64,000 bases of DNA from Archilochus colubris (GCA_023079485.1 CM041084.1:106788967-106852966), one strand, 5' to 3'. Positions 1-12,570 are shown, numbered from the stretch's first letter. The notes: a model not told the origin generated them from the sequence alone. Translations and numbers: made by a program.

Positions 1-320
1 AACTTGCTCCAATAACTCTGTGTCCTTCCTATGTTGGGGATTTCAGAACTGGAAACAGGACTCCAGTTGGGCTTTCATGACAGCAGAGTAGAAGGGCAGA
101 ATCACCTCCCTCAACCTGCTGGCCACTCTTCTTTTTATGTAGCCCAGGATACGATTGACTTTCTGGACTACAAGTGCACATTGTCAGCTCATGTTGAGCT
201 TCTTATAAGCCAGCATACCCAAGTTCTTCTCCTCAAGGTTGTTAATCCATCTTCAGCCTTTTATTTGCACTTGAGATTGTACTAACCCATGTGCAGGACC
301 TTGCATTTGGAAGTTCAGAG
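1..320 (-). mobile_element. CR1 LINE fragment, ORF2 3' part, cut by window edge
   Basis: The plus strand reads as the complement of the CR1 ORF2 C-terminal half. It contains the familiar antisense runs for the region after the polymerase motifs, such as 'agaagggcagaatcacctcc' and 'ctggccactcttctttt', then 'gtgcaggaccttgcatttgg'. The element is therefore on the minus strand and its 3' end lies to the left, outside the window. It is full of substitutions and has no open frame of useful length, so it is dead. CR1 is the dominant LINE of birds and reptiles. Confidence 0.9.
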
Positions 321-3300
321 ACATGAGTGCTCACACTGCAGTATTTTTCTCTGACAGATCTAGATAGCCTGTAGAATTTTAAACTGTCGTTCAACTGATA
401 ACTCTCCTGAGTTTTTGCTTCTCATTTACTAACCCTCCTGCAACAGCTGCCAGTGTACTAAAAAAGAAGCTTCACTGATGCTGAACAACTGTGAGTTTCT
501 GTGCCAAATATGGTTACTCCGCCCCATCTTTCATTTATCTGTTTTCAGAACTGCTTAAGCATGAAGGCAGAATAGTCTCTGAAGATCCCTCCTGTTTATC
601 TGTTTCAGCAGGCAGGGTTAGCATGCTGGATGCTTCTTGTTTACTGAAAAAAATGCTGCATGAAGTACTTATTCTCAGTTTTTAGTGCTTCTACCTGGAC
701 AGCATTCCAATTGGGAGTACCAGTGATTTGTATTATTCCTCTTTGTGCATAAGTTTAACAGACAGCATAAAACACAGAGCTTACTGTAGAAGTGCCAGAC
801 TCATTGGCTCCAATAAGCTTTTCCTGTCTATGTGTTTAACCTCTGCAACTGGTCTGCTATAGATAATGGAGCTGACTTGTAAAAATCATATGATCTTTGT
901 ATGTCTCATGAATAAGTTTGGTCTGAAAGGGATTCAGTGTCTATGCAGTATTGTTCCCCACACCCTAGGATTCTTTAATAAGCCATTCTTTAAACGACTT
1001 TGTTTCATTTTTTTTCTTCATTGAGATCATATTTTGAAATGTGTAAAGGTAAAAATAAAGCTTGCTCCAGAGACCAGTACTGAAAAGGTTAACATTCTGA
1101 GTTAAAGCAATTAAATGTTTTATTTATATTTTGAGCATTAAGCAAGCAATTCAGGCATTGTAAGAAATCAAGCTGACAAGTCCTATTCACATAAATGACA
1201 ACATGCAGACAAAAATTAGATTAATTTCCAAAATAACAATAATTCCTCTACCCAGAATACCACATTTATGGAAAGTGTTCAGAACATTGCTTCCAATTAT
1301 TTCCGACTTTGCAACAAATTATTGCAGAACAACCTTTTCTTTATAAAATTACCCTATTTTGGTGACTCATTGCACCTTTTCATTCTTTGTATAAATGGAC
1401 TTTCTTTATTACGTAGACACAGAAGAGATGCAATTGAAAAACAAAAGCAAGACAGAGGGGAAAGAAATTGTTTTCTTGTTAATTTAACCACACACTTATG
1501 AAAACTTTGCTAAATTAATGTAGCTGCAGGGTTCATAATAACCTGTGTGCACTTATGCCTTGCCAGATGATGCATAGGCTATTTCCCTGGAATTAAACAG
1601 TCATGCGTATTTACCTTGCAGGAATATTTTCTGACAGATACATATGCATACATATAAATACACTTACAATCATGCATCAGAAAGTCTGAGAATCAATCAA
1701 TCTAGGGTTTCCAGTAAAAAAAGAAAGAAATTAAAGAAAATGATCATACAAAATAGTAGGTAAAAGTGGTAAATAGAGCAATAGTTAAGAAATGGTAGGA
1801 AAAGGTCAAATTGGTTCCTTTGGTGGTCAATTGTTCTTATAGTTTTAAATCATGGAATTTTGAGGCTGTTAGATCATTTCTGCTCAGTTGCCAGTTGATG
1901 GTGACAGCATTAAAAAGTATGAGAGTTGACTTTTTATCACTGATATCTAGATGCTGCAGAATTACATTAGCTTTGCTTTTAGATCTGGCCTCTGCTGTCC
2001 AAAACCTTCTAAACATTAGGTGTTTACAATGCATAATTTATCACTACAGATTAAAGTAAGTCATGCATAGGAGAAAAAAGACCATGCAGTCTTCTTGTCT
2101 AGGGGGATCTATGCTGAATATTCATAGTTGCTGGTCATTGTATCTCTAGTCTTAAGTCAGAGACCTGATTGTCAAAGAGCTCCTCTTCCCCTTACTGGGA
2201 CACATACTGCTAGCAAGTACTCCTGGATCTCATGGTTTTGTTCAGGAGCAGTCCGGGATCACAGAAAAAGCTGTTTGTGTATAAGGATTTTTCAGAGATA
2301 CTATTTTTCCTATTTTTTTTAGGAGACAACTGTTAGTGAAAATATTGTGATTTATGTTGTTCACTGTCTGTCTGTCCTGATTTGATTTGTTCATGCTGAG
2401 TGTTTGGCTTTTTTTTAAATCTTGCTGGATGTAGAATACCACTGAAAGATTAAGAAGGAGAGCCTAGAACTTTACACCATTTTTTTTTCATGACATAAAT
2501 CTAACAAAATAAAGAACTAAGCCTGGAATGAATAGTAGGAGTACCATTTGCCTTTGTTGTCTTCCTGCAGTCCATGCTTTTTTTCTTTACCTTCATTCAT
2601 ATAAATTCTCACCAAGCCTTATATGCTCAGCTAAAACAGAACTCCTTTCCATAAGCTATCACATGGAAACAATGTTCAGATACTAGTTTAAATGCTGGAC
2701 TGTGCTTCACGTCATGTGGAAATGTTTTTCCTCAGAAAAACTGTGAAAAGCTTTTCTTTTTTCTCTTCATTTTGACAAATAGTAACCTTCTTTTTCCCTA
2801 TACTATAAAGCCATGATAATTATCCACTTACTTAATGTGCTTCATGTTTTTATCCTCTCATTCAACTTTCCTTTGTTAGCCATTATCTCAGTTTAAGATA
2901 ACCCTGAGTGAACAGTGTAACAGATCCTTCCTTCCACTTCCTCCCTCCAGAGTCCTCTATACTCTCCATGTCCCTTTGACCCCAGGTATGCATGTAATAT
3001 GTGGAATGTAACATTAGGAATGCTACATGTTAGGAAGTGTTACATCCGATGAAACACTTTCATTTTAGCAAATTTTATAATTTTGTGGAAAGCTTTTTCC
3101 CTACCTCTTTTCAGAAATACAGAGACTTCCCTAAACAATTAATAAAATGAGTTATCCTACATGCCTTATAACAGTTTTTTGTTATATAAATGTCAATGTG
3201 GTGGGACTGTATAACCAAAGAAAAGAAAAAACTGCACTGAGTATTTCTAAAGTGCCCGATCATATGCCATAGGGAAATTATGCTCTTCATCCCCATATAG

Positions 3301-5190
3301 CAAAGCGGTAAAAAAAGACAATACAGCTGACTATGGTTAAAAAAAGCACCTTGCAAAAAATGGCAACTGCAGTTGTTGAGGTATATTACTAAAAGTGACA
3401 GATTTTTGATCCACTCTTTCTTTCAAGTCCCCTGTGAATCACATTACCATCATTTCTTCATCTGTAGGGGACAAACTCTGTTCCTTATGTGAATTATGTC
3501 AGCAATCTTCTATCAGACACATGCAATATTGCTAGGTGACACCTTGCAGCAGGTGTTCACTTCTTCCATATGGTGCTTCACACATTTACTTGAACTATCA
3601 TATCTGAAGCATATTGAATTTGTTCAGCCTATAGAAATTGTCAAGCTAGATGGACGACATTCTTTTAAGTATATACATTCATCTTGGCTTGACAAGTGTC
3701 CGCTTGACACCAAATGGAAATTTGTTTCTTGAGAAGGCTCCAGAATTCTGTATTACCTGACACTGTAATTGTTGTGCTGCCAGAATTTTGCAAGAAATGC
3801 TTGTGGATTCCCGCTGACAAATTACTTTTATCTTGATATGTCAAAGTGTAAACTATCTAGATTTCCTATTCTGAATTGTATAAGTGAGCACATATTATAA
3901 CCAATAGAAAAGTCTTTACCTTCTTTTAAACTTTCATTTCATAAATGAGAGTATTTGATCTGTTCTACTGTCTGCTTCAATAGTGAATTTAAAATGGCCT
4001 CTATTGCATAGTTGAATTTTATTTTCTTTAAACACCTTTTCTTTGTGTAAAGTATATCCTTTCGACAGGCAATGTTATTATTCTCCTTTTAACTTGTTCA
4101 GCACAATGCTTCCTACAGCAATGGATCTTTGACTGCTCTTGTATTTACTGAAATGATCCAGTCCCTTACTATATGTTTTTAACATTTGGCATCTTGATTT
4201 AATTGAGTCTGCAAAGTCCTAGAGAGCTTAGTAAGAATACTTACGACTTGAAGAAAACAGGGAGGGATGATACAGTCCCTGTGAAAAGGGATTTAAAATC
4301 AAGAGACTACTTTCAAAATCAGCAGGCTACTGCATCATTTGTAATATGACAGAAATTATGCTATGTGAAAGCAAGACTTGTATTTTGCTTCTTGGTGGGA
4401 TTTTTTTTTGTGGTATTTTGTTTGTTTCCTTTGGTTGTTTGGTTTGTTTCTTTGTTTTTTGTTTTTAGGTTTTTTTAGCCTACTATCTCTTCATAACAAA
4501 AATAAGGAGACAAAAAATTTGGTCATACTATGTTACGATGATACATATGAAAAGGATGGTATATATATTATATCAAAATTGTCACTCCCCCATCTATATA
4601 GTGCTAAAGATCCTCTTGCTTATTTCCTAGTATTTTTCTGCACTGAACAGATTCTTGGCAGTAGCCCCAAAATTAATGAAGCAAACATGTCACTTCTACA
4701 AAAGCACTTCTAAAAATATGTTTTTCCATAACAGATTTCACTTTGACAAGCTTCTGCTGCTTGGTACTTGCTACTGTATCTTTGGGATTTTAGCTAAGCA
4801 TTGGATATCATAAGCTGAAGTGGAAATACCCACAAAAATTAACATTTTGCTTATCAAAACTAAAACTGAAGTGAGAATGATTCAGCCTTTTCAGATATGA
4901 AAAACTGAGGGTCATAATTGTGAACAATTGTGACCAATTTCACTGATTTCACTGGCTAGTGCCATGTAGATGATGGTAGTATGAACAGATATTTCTCCTT
5001 GAGTTTGCTTTGATTTCATTATGTCAGGTTCACAAACAAGGCAATCTGGATTTTTCATCATGAGACACTGCTATCCAGAGAATTAATATTTAAAATTTTT
5101 CAGGCATTTCAAGCCTGCTTAAAAAGGCTGCTGGGTGTGTGAATGGCCATGGGCATTTTCCTGCCTGCCTTGTCCCACTAGTGAGATTTA
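321..5190. other. AT-rich non-coding DNA, no gene seen
   Basis: I see no exon, RNA gene or recognisable repeat here apart from the T/G-rich tract listed separately near 4400. The short open frames (up to 111 codons at 4378-4713) are low-complexity or lack any domain or codon-bias signal. Confidence 0.6.
4400..4478 (+). repeat. T/G-rich low-complexity tract
   Basis: Interrupted runs of T separated by single or double G (gttt and ggttt units). This creates a spurious phenylalanine/leucine-rich open frame across the tract. Confidence 0.8.
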
Positions 5191-5195
5191 AAGAC

Positions 5196-5252
5196 ATCAC
5201 AGAGTCACAGAATTACAGGATCACAGAATCACAGGATGGGAAAAGGTCCATG
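5196..5252 (-). mobile_element. CR1 3' tail fragment
   Basis: Several degenerate copies of the CR1 tail octamer appear in complement (cacagagt, cacagaat, cacaggat), followed by 'gggaaaaggtcc', which resembles the start of the CR1 3' UTR in antisense. Only about 55 bp are recognisable; the rest of this copy is either lost or decayed into the sequence that follows. Confidence 0.75.
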
Positions 5253-5344
5253 AGAAAAAATTTGGAGAACTTATCTACATTCTCCGTACACAGCCTGATC
5301 CTAGTAAACTGTCTAGAAAAATAGTAATATTTATGTGTGGTTAG

Positions 5345-5580
5345 ATCAGAAGTCCACCTAGATCAATATCCTGTCCATCATGCTGGACAGCAATAACTAG
5401 CATTTGCTTTATCATAGTTACTCAGCCACACGGTATCATGAGTTGTTTCTTAAAGACTTTGCCATATGTTTTAACTGAACTCCATCTAATTCAGTATGTT
5501 TATAAACATTGTCATATGACTTGTCATCCCTTCGCTGATCTCTTGTGAATTTTTTTATCTGTCTGAGTATCTAACCTTTC
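5345..5580 (-). mobile_element. Possible ancient CR1-type LINE remnant
   Basis: The stretch beginning 'agaagtccacctagatcaat' followed by 'atcctgtccatcatgctgg' resembles the antisense 3' region of old amniote CR1 families of crocodilians and turtles, which read roughly 'ggtccatctagcccagtatcctgt'. Similarity fades after about 230 bp. The match is from memory and partial, so this is a tentative call. Confidence 0.4.
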
Positions 5581-5620
5581 CACAGGATCACAGAATGCTT
5601 GATGTTGTAAGGGACCTCTG
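5581..5620 (-). mobile_element. 3' end of an older CR1 split by a later CR1
   Basis: This short piece has the CR1 tail octamer (cacaggat, cacagaat) and the beginning of the 3' UTR ending 'aagggacctctg'. A second, complete CR1 tail starts at the very next base. The continuation expected for this copy is found about 1.6 kb further on, from 7262, so I read it as the host of a nested insertion. Confidence 0.65.
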
Positions 5621-7255
5621 AATCATAGAATCATACAAAGTTAGGGGTTGGAAGGGACCTTGAAAAAACAGCTAGTCCAACCCCCCCGCCATAACAGGGT
5701 CCCCTGCAGCGGGTCACATAGGAGCACATCCGGTAGGGCTTTGAATGTCTCCAGGGAAGGAGACTCCACCACTTCCCTGGGCAGCCTGTGCCAGTGCTCT
5801 GTCACCCTCACAGTGTTTTCCTTCTATTTATACAGAACTGCCTATGCTCCTCTTTATAAATGTTGCTCCTTGTCCTATTCTTAGTCACCCCTGAAAAAAG
5901 CTTTACTTCAGCCTCCTGGAACTCACCTGTTACATATCTATAAACATTGATGATGATACCCCTCATCTTCCTCTTCTCCAAGCAGAAGAGACCCAGCATC
6001 CTCAGTCTTTCCTCATAAGGGAGGTGTTCCACTCCCTTAATCATCTTGTTCACTCTATGCTGGACTTTCAAATAGTTCCCTGTCCTGGAACTGAGGGGTC
6101 CAGAACAGGACACAATATTCCAGATGTGGCCTCACCCAGGCAGAGTAGAGGATGAGGAGAACCTCTCTCAACCTACTAACCAACCCCCTTCTAATGCACC
6201 TCAGGATGTCATTGGCCTTCTTGGCCCACAAGGGCACATTGCTGGCTCATGGTCATCCTTCTGTCCACCATCACCCCCAGGTCCCTTTCCCCTGTGCTGC
6301 TCTCCAACAGCTCAGTCCCCAGCCTATACTGGCACTTGGGGTTGTTCTTTCCCAGATGCAAGACTTTTCACTTGCCCTTGTAATTCATTAAATTTCTCCC
6401 TACCCAACTCTGCAGCCTGTCCAGGTCCCTCTGAATGTCAGCACAGCCTTCTGGGGTGTCAGCCACTCCTCCCAGTTTTGTGTCATCAGCAAACCTGGTG
6501 AAAGTGCACTATTCCCTCATCCAGTCATCAATAAATATATTGAGTAGTACTGGTCCCCGTACTGACCCTTGAAGGACTCCACTAGAAACAGACTTCCAAC
6601 TGGACTCCATCCCATTGATTACAACTCTCTGGCTTTTATCCTTCAGCCAGATCCCAATCCATCTCACTACCCAGTCATCCAGGCCACACTTCTTCAGTTT
6701 AGTTCCAAAGATGCTGTAGGTGTCAAATGCTTTCCTGATATCAAGATAAACTATGTTTATTGCTCTGCCATCATCCATCCATCTGATTATATCCTCATAG
6801 AAGGCAACCAGGTTGGTCAGACCTGACTTTTCCTTATTAAAGACATGTTGACTGCTCCTGATAAGCCTCCTGTCCTTGATGTGCCTGGAGACAGCACCAA
6901 GAATCAGTTATTCCATTACCTTACCAGGGATGGAGGTGAGGCTGACCAGTCTGTACTTACCCAGGTCCTCCTTCTTGCCTTTCTTGAAGACTGGAGTGAT
7001 ATTTGCTTTCCTTCAGTCCTCAGACACCTCTCTTGTTCCCAGTGACTTACTAAAGATGATGGAGAGCAGCCTAGTAATGCATCTGCGACTTCCCTCAGCA
7101 CCTGTGGGTGCATCCTATTAGGACTCGTGGGTTTATGGGTGTCCAGACTCATAAACTGATCCTTAACCCAGCCCACATCAACCAAGACAAACTCATCCTT
7201 TACCCTGACTTCCTCAGTGGCCTGGTTGCCCTTTCTCAAGCAGGGGACCTGGAGG
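5621..7255 (-). mobile_element. Long CR1 LINE copy, 5'-truncated
   Basis: This is the longest CR1 in the window. It begins with the tail octamers ('aatcatagaatcatacaaag'), then the 3' UTR ('ggttggaagggacctt'), then the complement of ORF2 from its C-terminus back through the reverse transcriptase core. It stops near 7255, well short of the endonuclease, so it is 5'-truncated in the usual manner of target-primed insertions. It appears to sit inside an older CR1 (5581-5620 and 7262-7790). Substitution load is high, with several stops and frameshifts in ORF2. Confidence 0.9.
5790..7239 (-). pseudogene. CR1 ORF2 reverse transcriptase remnant
   Basis: Decayed ORF2 of the long CR1 copy. Reading on the minus strand, three blocks can be recognised. 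The fingers/palm block at 6509-6778 holds the '[10 protein letters not shown]' motif (polymerase box A, catalytic Asp) and '[14 protein letters not shown]' (box B). A 'FADD' catalytic motif is still readable at complement 6493-6482 in another frame. The C-terminal block at 5808-6237 includes '[13 protein letters not shown]' and 'RLRMLGLFCLEKRKMRG', which are typical of the CR1 ORF2 end. The blocks are separated by frameshifts and stops. An intact CR1 ORF2 is roughly 900-1000 residues with an N-terminal endonuclease, which is absent here. Not functional. Confidence 0.88.
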
Positions 7256-7261
7256 CAGGAT

Positions 7262-7790
7262 GGAGGTTCTGAAACTTAAAGAGGGTTCCAGAGTCTCTAA
7301 GGAGGGAAACTTGAAACTCCCTGGGTAAAACTCATTTCAGTGTTTAGTCAACCTCACCATAAAAAAGGTGCTTCCTGATGTTCAGATGTAACCTCCATCA
7401 TTCCAGTCTGTGCCCACTGCCTCTGGTTATGGCACTGGACACCACTGAACAGAACCTGACTGTTCTTTTTGTACCCTCCCTTTAGGTGTTGATATACTTA
7501 GGTAAGATCTTCTCAAGCCTTCTCTTCTCCAGGCAGAACAGTCCTAGTTTTTTGCCTTCCATTGTACTTGAGGTGTTCTAGCCCTTATATCATCTTCGTG
7601 GCCCTTTTGTTTCCAGTATGTTCATGTCTATCTTTGTACTGGGGAGCTCAGAACTGGATACAGTACTCAGGTTTGACCTCACCAGTACTGGGCAGAGCAG
7701 GATCACCTCCATGCACTGCATCTGCTTTCTCACATAAAGGGCAACTCCTATTCCTCATCTTCCCTTATCGTCCTTTCTATAGAGCCTGTA
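7262..7790 (-). mobile_element. Older CR1 copy, continuation of the split element
   Basis: CR1 3' UTR and ORF2 C-terminal region in complement. Landmarks are 'ctcaccataaaaaaggtgct', 'gccttctcttctccaggcag' and 'gtttgacctcaccagtactg'. Its beginning lacks the tail, which is what would be expected if the tail is the 40-bp piece at 5581-5620 and the copy at 5621-7255 inserted between them. Confidence 0.8.
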
Positions 7791-8490
7791 CATCTTCATT
7801 GCAACAGTCCAGTCATGGGAGCCATCCCACAAGATAATAGTTCTTCAACCTTGTGCAGATCTCTAACTCATTTTGTTTATTCCCTGTGCTGAGTGCATTA
7901 GTATACAGACACCTAAAGAGGTTCACACCAGCATGTTGTGTTCCTGGAGAGGACTTGGAAGATTTGGCCACAATGGTAACTTGTAGGCACCTCCTTGACT
8001 TTGTGCAGGTGCTAGAGGTGTCCCTGCCCAAGCTGTTGGCTTTGTATTTCCATCACAACACCACATGCCCATTTCTCAAAAACCTCTCCAAATCCTGCTG
8101 GTTTCCTTCTTTCTCCCATATCATTCCTAGTTTGAAACCCTCCTTTATGAGGCCAGCCATCCACTTGCAAAAGTAGTTTTCTTCTGCTTTATAATGTGCT
8201 ACCAATATCTCCCAAGAAGACAAGTGATCTGCAAACAGGAACACATAGCTGTAGAACCCCAAATTATTCTAGTTCTGCATCAAGTTATTAACTTGTTCTA
8301 TTAGTACCCTTCTTCTCACACCCTTTTCTCTTACTGACAGGACTCAGAGCACTGCCTGTGTCCCCATGCCCTTGTCTACCACCCCAAGAGCTTTGTAGTA
8401 ACTTTCAGTACTTTTATAGATCGGTAGTTTTAGAGTCATGACTTCAATCTTTCCAGCCTTCCCTCTGTAGGGACCTCACCCATCTGTTGG
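7791..8490 (-). mobile_element. Probable older retroelement sequence, CR1-like
   Basis: The stretch 'cagtcatgggagccatccca' through 'gtgctgagtgcattagtata' resembles upstream ORF2 sequence that I associate with antisense CR1-type elements in birds and reptiles. It adjoins the CR1 copy to its left in the same orientation and has its higher GC content. I cannot place domains in it, so the class assignment is tentative. Confidence 0.4.
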
Positions 8491-11400
8491 CTTTGGTAGA
8501 CTTTGTAAATGTAAATTATTTTTTAAAAACTAACTTCTATTTCTTGATGCTAAAGCCAAGTTAAAAAGCATATTATGTACTACAGGGAACTTTTTAAATA
8601 TTATGTTAGAGTTTCTTAAAAGTACTTGGCAATTTCTTGCTATAACGTAGAGCAATTTGTTGTAAAACCATTTCTATCAACATTTCAATTTTACACAGTT
8701 CATCAATGTAAGTGTGGAGAGAAATCATCAGCATGTGAACCTCCACAAATCCTTCTGTTTAAACCAATGAGAAATGTTAATTTGTCTTGCAAAGGCTTTA
8801 GTTTCCTTTTATAGCATCATAATTTACAAGCTTCACAACCTACTGCTTTATACTTTCAGCTTATGCTTCTGTGCTGTTTTAAAGTGTATTTGGATGAGAA
8901 AGCTGCCCATAAAAATCTTTTCTCATGCACCTTATTATACTTTTACTTTTAAGTTGTCTAAGTTGTTCTTTTCAGCTTTCCCCACTAAGACACAGCTTTC
9001 TCTTTCTGAAGGATGTCTATGCTTGTAGTAATTTTCTAATACTTCCATCTTATCACATTAGTTCTTTCAAAGTCATTCTTAATTTAGGTTTATACCACCG
9101 ATCCCCTATGGCAGCAACTGACTGCTTGATCTCTATGTGCCATAAAGGTTTCTTGACTGTGCCTTTTGATTTTCTTCTTCCTCGTTTGTTCATTTCCTTT
9201 TTAAAGTTAGACATTTACTACATGATATTTTTTCCTTTATTTCCACTAAGGACTGGAATTTCACTGCATTATTGCCACTATTATAGAGCTCCCCTTTGGC
9301 AGTTTTATTTTGAAGTATGTTCTCAACAGTTCTCAAGATATAATCAAACTGTTCCAGATCTTGAAGTCTTTAACAGGCTGGTTTAAAAAATGTCCATTCA
9401 CTGTGTCACAAATATTACCATTGCACTATGGTGCATTATGGAATTGACCTACTCTACATAAAATTATCAAAATATCCTGTTTTGTACACTTAAGTACTTT
9501 TAAATGTCTATTAGTTTTCACACTCACTGCTGCCATGCTAGATGCCTTGTAATAAAATCCCAATATTATACTTGACCTTCTTCAACACAGACTTCAGTGG
9601 CTTTTGCTCATATTTTAGAACTTCCTTCTTGTTAATTTTCAGAGAATGCATCATTTTTCTAAGGAGAGTCTGATGTTCATTATCTTAAAAAGAGTGCTTT
9701 TTTCACTGTTTTTTTGTCTGGGTTTTAGGTCTAAACTAAAATATACTCAATGACTGCTATGATTGTTGTGATCTGGCTGCAACACAATTTTTCTTGTAGA
9801 AATTCCTTTCACTTTAAAGCTTTTCTAAGCTCTTCTGAACAATTAACATCTCCCATATTTTTTCCATTATCTTGCCAAGACTCATTTTCTTTCTCTTCAG
9901 TCCTTGCATGTTCCTCTCTTCAAGAAGGGCTTTCTCGTTTTTAGCACCTCTCTATATCAAAATACAATGCCATAATATTTCACTGAGAGGGCGAGAACTG
10001 ATAGAGCCCTCCAAGCTTCAGAAATGTGCTTGTAGCTCTACCTAGAACTAGACTTACATACTCCCCATCTCAAGGTGGTTGACCAGATAGCAAATCTGGT
10101 CTTTAAGGATTTCCTTGTAACCTCCTTAGAACATTATCTGCTTAGAATAAGCAGATAGAAAAGAGATAAATTTCACAAGAATAATGAGGAGAATGCTGAT
10201 ACCAACACTGAATATATTTCAAGCTTACAAGAAATAATTAAATCACTCCTGATAGGAATGTGTTATTGAACCTAAACTGCTTTTGCAAGACATACAGACA
10301 TATTCTAAACTTCATATTTTTTTTCTCCTTTGCACCAATATGATGTCTCCATAGAAAGAGAAATTATAGGGACCCAAGAAGAATGGGAGTCCATTTTATT
10401 TTCCTAGTTGCTGCATGTTCTGTCTTCCCCCATCAAGAATCAAAGTTCTGCATGTGAGATCCTGTGGGTCCCAGGAAGAAAGCTAGCACTGTCCTTAAAG
10501 AATGACGTGGGAATTCAGGTTCCTATTCCAACATTGTATTGCAGTTTTCTGCATGGGAAAAAAAACCTGCTGCCCTATTAATATCATAGCAGTAAGAAGA
10601 AACAGTGAGGAAAAGAAGAACTAGAAATTTCTATCAGCTACTGTCCAAAAACTTTTATGTTACTATACTTACTGGTGCTACAGTAAAAGAGTCAAGTGGA
10701 TTTCCAGAGTGGAAACCCAGTAGCAGAAACTTGTGACCATTTCCATCCTAAGTCACTCTACAGCAAATATGGTTACATTTAATCCACTCCTTCATTTTAT
10801 TAATCTTACCTTTCTATATGTGTCTTTTTTCTCCTCTCAAGCAAGTTCACATTTCTTCTTTAAAGCTATTTTGATTTGGACTTTTATTGTTACTTGTCTT
10901 TTTGGTTGTTTTGTTTTGGTTTTCTTTTTGGTTCTGGGTTTCGGTTTGTTTGTTGTTTTATTGGTTTGTTGGGTTTTTTTGCATTATTTTCGTTCACACT
11001 GCACTGTTTTCACAAGTTTGAAAATTTAGGAAAATCATACATGTTGTGTATTGGTCCTCATACATATGGATTAGTCTGGTGAGCTTGTTTAAAAAATGTG
11101 AGAAATAATAACATAGCCAATATGAGAGGAAAATAATAAACTGGGGAACAGCTCCCATACAAAGCTGAATATGTAAAAGTCCTTTTCTGAATCTCCATCA
11201 GGGGAAAGGGTAGATATTGAAGCAACATAACAAGCAGAAGCTCTTTTGTAACTGGCTGGATCCCAATGATAAAAATGTTAGTGTTAATTAATTACATGTA
11301 TTGTGTACAGTGTTTTCTACTTTGACAAGACAAGAACAACTTTATTTGAATTTTGTAGAGGGAATACTAAGACCAGGTGAGAGCTCACCCTTGAACTTCC

Positions 11401-11847
11401 TTTTCAATGTGTCATATGCGTAGGGCACACTCTTCATTGTGATAGCTGGGAAATATTTCCCTACCTGAAGAAAAGACACAAAAAATAATAAACACAAAAT
11501 AGTAAAAGCATAGATGATCAGATGTATCTCTTCTGTCACCATAAAGGCACATCAGTATTAACAATGAGATATTTTAATCTAGTAGTAAAATCAAGATTTA
11601 AGGATTAACAAAGAAAACCAACCAGGAGTTAGAAGGGCATGTGGACTGAAAACAGTGAACTTCAGCCACCACAGTCTTCATGGAACCTTAGGATCTACAG
11701 ACAGAAGTTTAAAAGGTATTTAATAAAATTTATGCTATTCACAGATTAGAGAATCAGCATACAATTTCTGTGATAGGAATTTTACCTATAAGGGGTTTTA
11801 ATTAATTGGTTGTTTTCAACAAAGCATGTTGATAAACTAAAATGAAT
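8491..11847. other. AT-rich non-coding DNA, no gene seen
   Basis: No recognisable gene or repeat except the T/G-rich tract near 10893. The open frame of 153 codons at 8925-9386 has no start context, domain or codon bias that would support it. A perfect small inverted repeat (8-bp arms, 5-base loop) sits at about 10136-10156. Confidence 0.55.
10893..10981 (+). repeat. T/G-rich low-complexity tract
   Basis: About 90 bp of gttt and ggttt units with few A or C bases, similar in type to the tract at 4400-4478. Confidence 0.8.
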
Positions 11848-11849
11848 CC

Positions 11850-11988
11850 AGTGGACGGCCATGAAAATGATCAGGGCTGGGGAGGGGGGGGTGGGGCACC
11901 TTCTCTTTAAGGACATGCTGAGGACTGGGCCTTGTTAATCCTGGAGGTGAGATGGTTTTGGAGGAGGTTTATCAGTACCTCTCTAGTA
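11850..11988 (+). mobile_element. CR1 fragment in plus orientation
   Basis: This is the only CR1 piece I see in sense orientation. It starts at 'agtggacggccatgaaaatg', passes through 'caccttctctttaaggacat' and ends near 'cctggaggtgagatgg'. It corresponds to the end of ORF2, where minus-strand copies read 'ggcctgga..cttctcttctcc'. A run of eight G in the middle is a local expansion. Confidence 0.75.
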
Positions 11989-11989
11989 C

Positions 11990-12570
11990 CTCTCTCTATG
12001 CTTCATATGCCTAAGCTTCTTAGGAACATACCACCAGACTCTTCTTCATATTGTTGAAAACTTTTCCGTGTCCAAAGCTGTATACAGTATTCCAGCCTCA
12101 TCAAGTGCCAGAGGGACATAATCACATTCTTTGATCCACTAAACAGTACGGATCTGGTTAGCTCTTAAAATGACATATGACTGACTCATATTTAACTTCC
12201 TGTTCACCAGGACTTCTAGGTCCTTCTCTGACAGTGGCTGTGCTATGTCCTGACTTCCTTCCATTTCAAACTGCAAACTTCTCTTTGAATTTGTCCATGT
12301 TGAACTGCATCTGATTTATCTTGGACAATTCCTTAAATTTACAGAGATCAGTCTCAACCCTGTCTTCTGGCTATGTTGAAAGATCTGCTGAAGTCAAGAT
12401 AAATGAGACCCACTGCCTTCCCTTTGTTCATAGATCTAATAACTTTATGAAAAAAGGTAATCAAGTTGATAAAGAATTATTTCTCCAAAGAAATCTGTGC
12501 TATTGGTTTCCACCTAACATTTTTCCTTCTTTCGCCTGGAAAAGGCATCCACAATGACATGAATCTCTAT
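11990..12570 (-). mobile_element. Old CR1-type remnant, minus orientation
   Basis: Decayed complement of LINE ORF2. Landmarks include 'cagtattccagcctcatcaa', 'cttcctgttcaccaggactt' and 'ccatgttgaactgcatctga', then 'agtcaagataaatgagaccc', which corresponds to the reverse transcriptase box A area. It is much more diverged than the copies at 5621 or 62494. It abuts the plus-strand piece at 11850-11988 head to head. Confidence 0.65.

Noticed and set aside
8925..9386. 153-codon plus-strand frame
   Set aside because: No domain, no coding texture, and an overlapping frame of similar quality. Chance in AT/pyrimidine-rich DNA.
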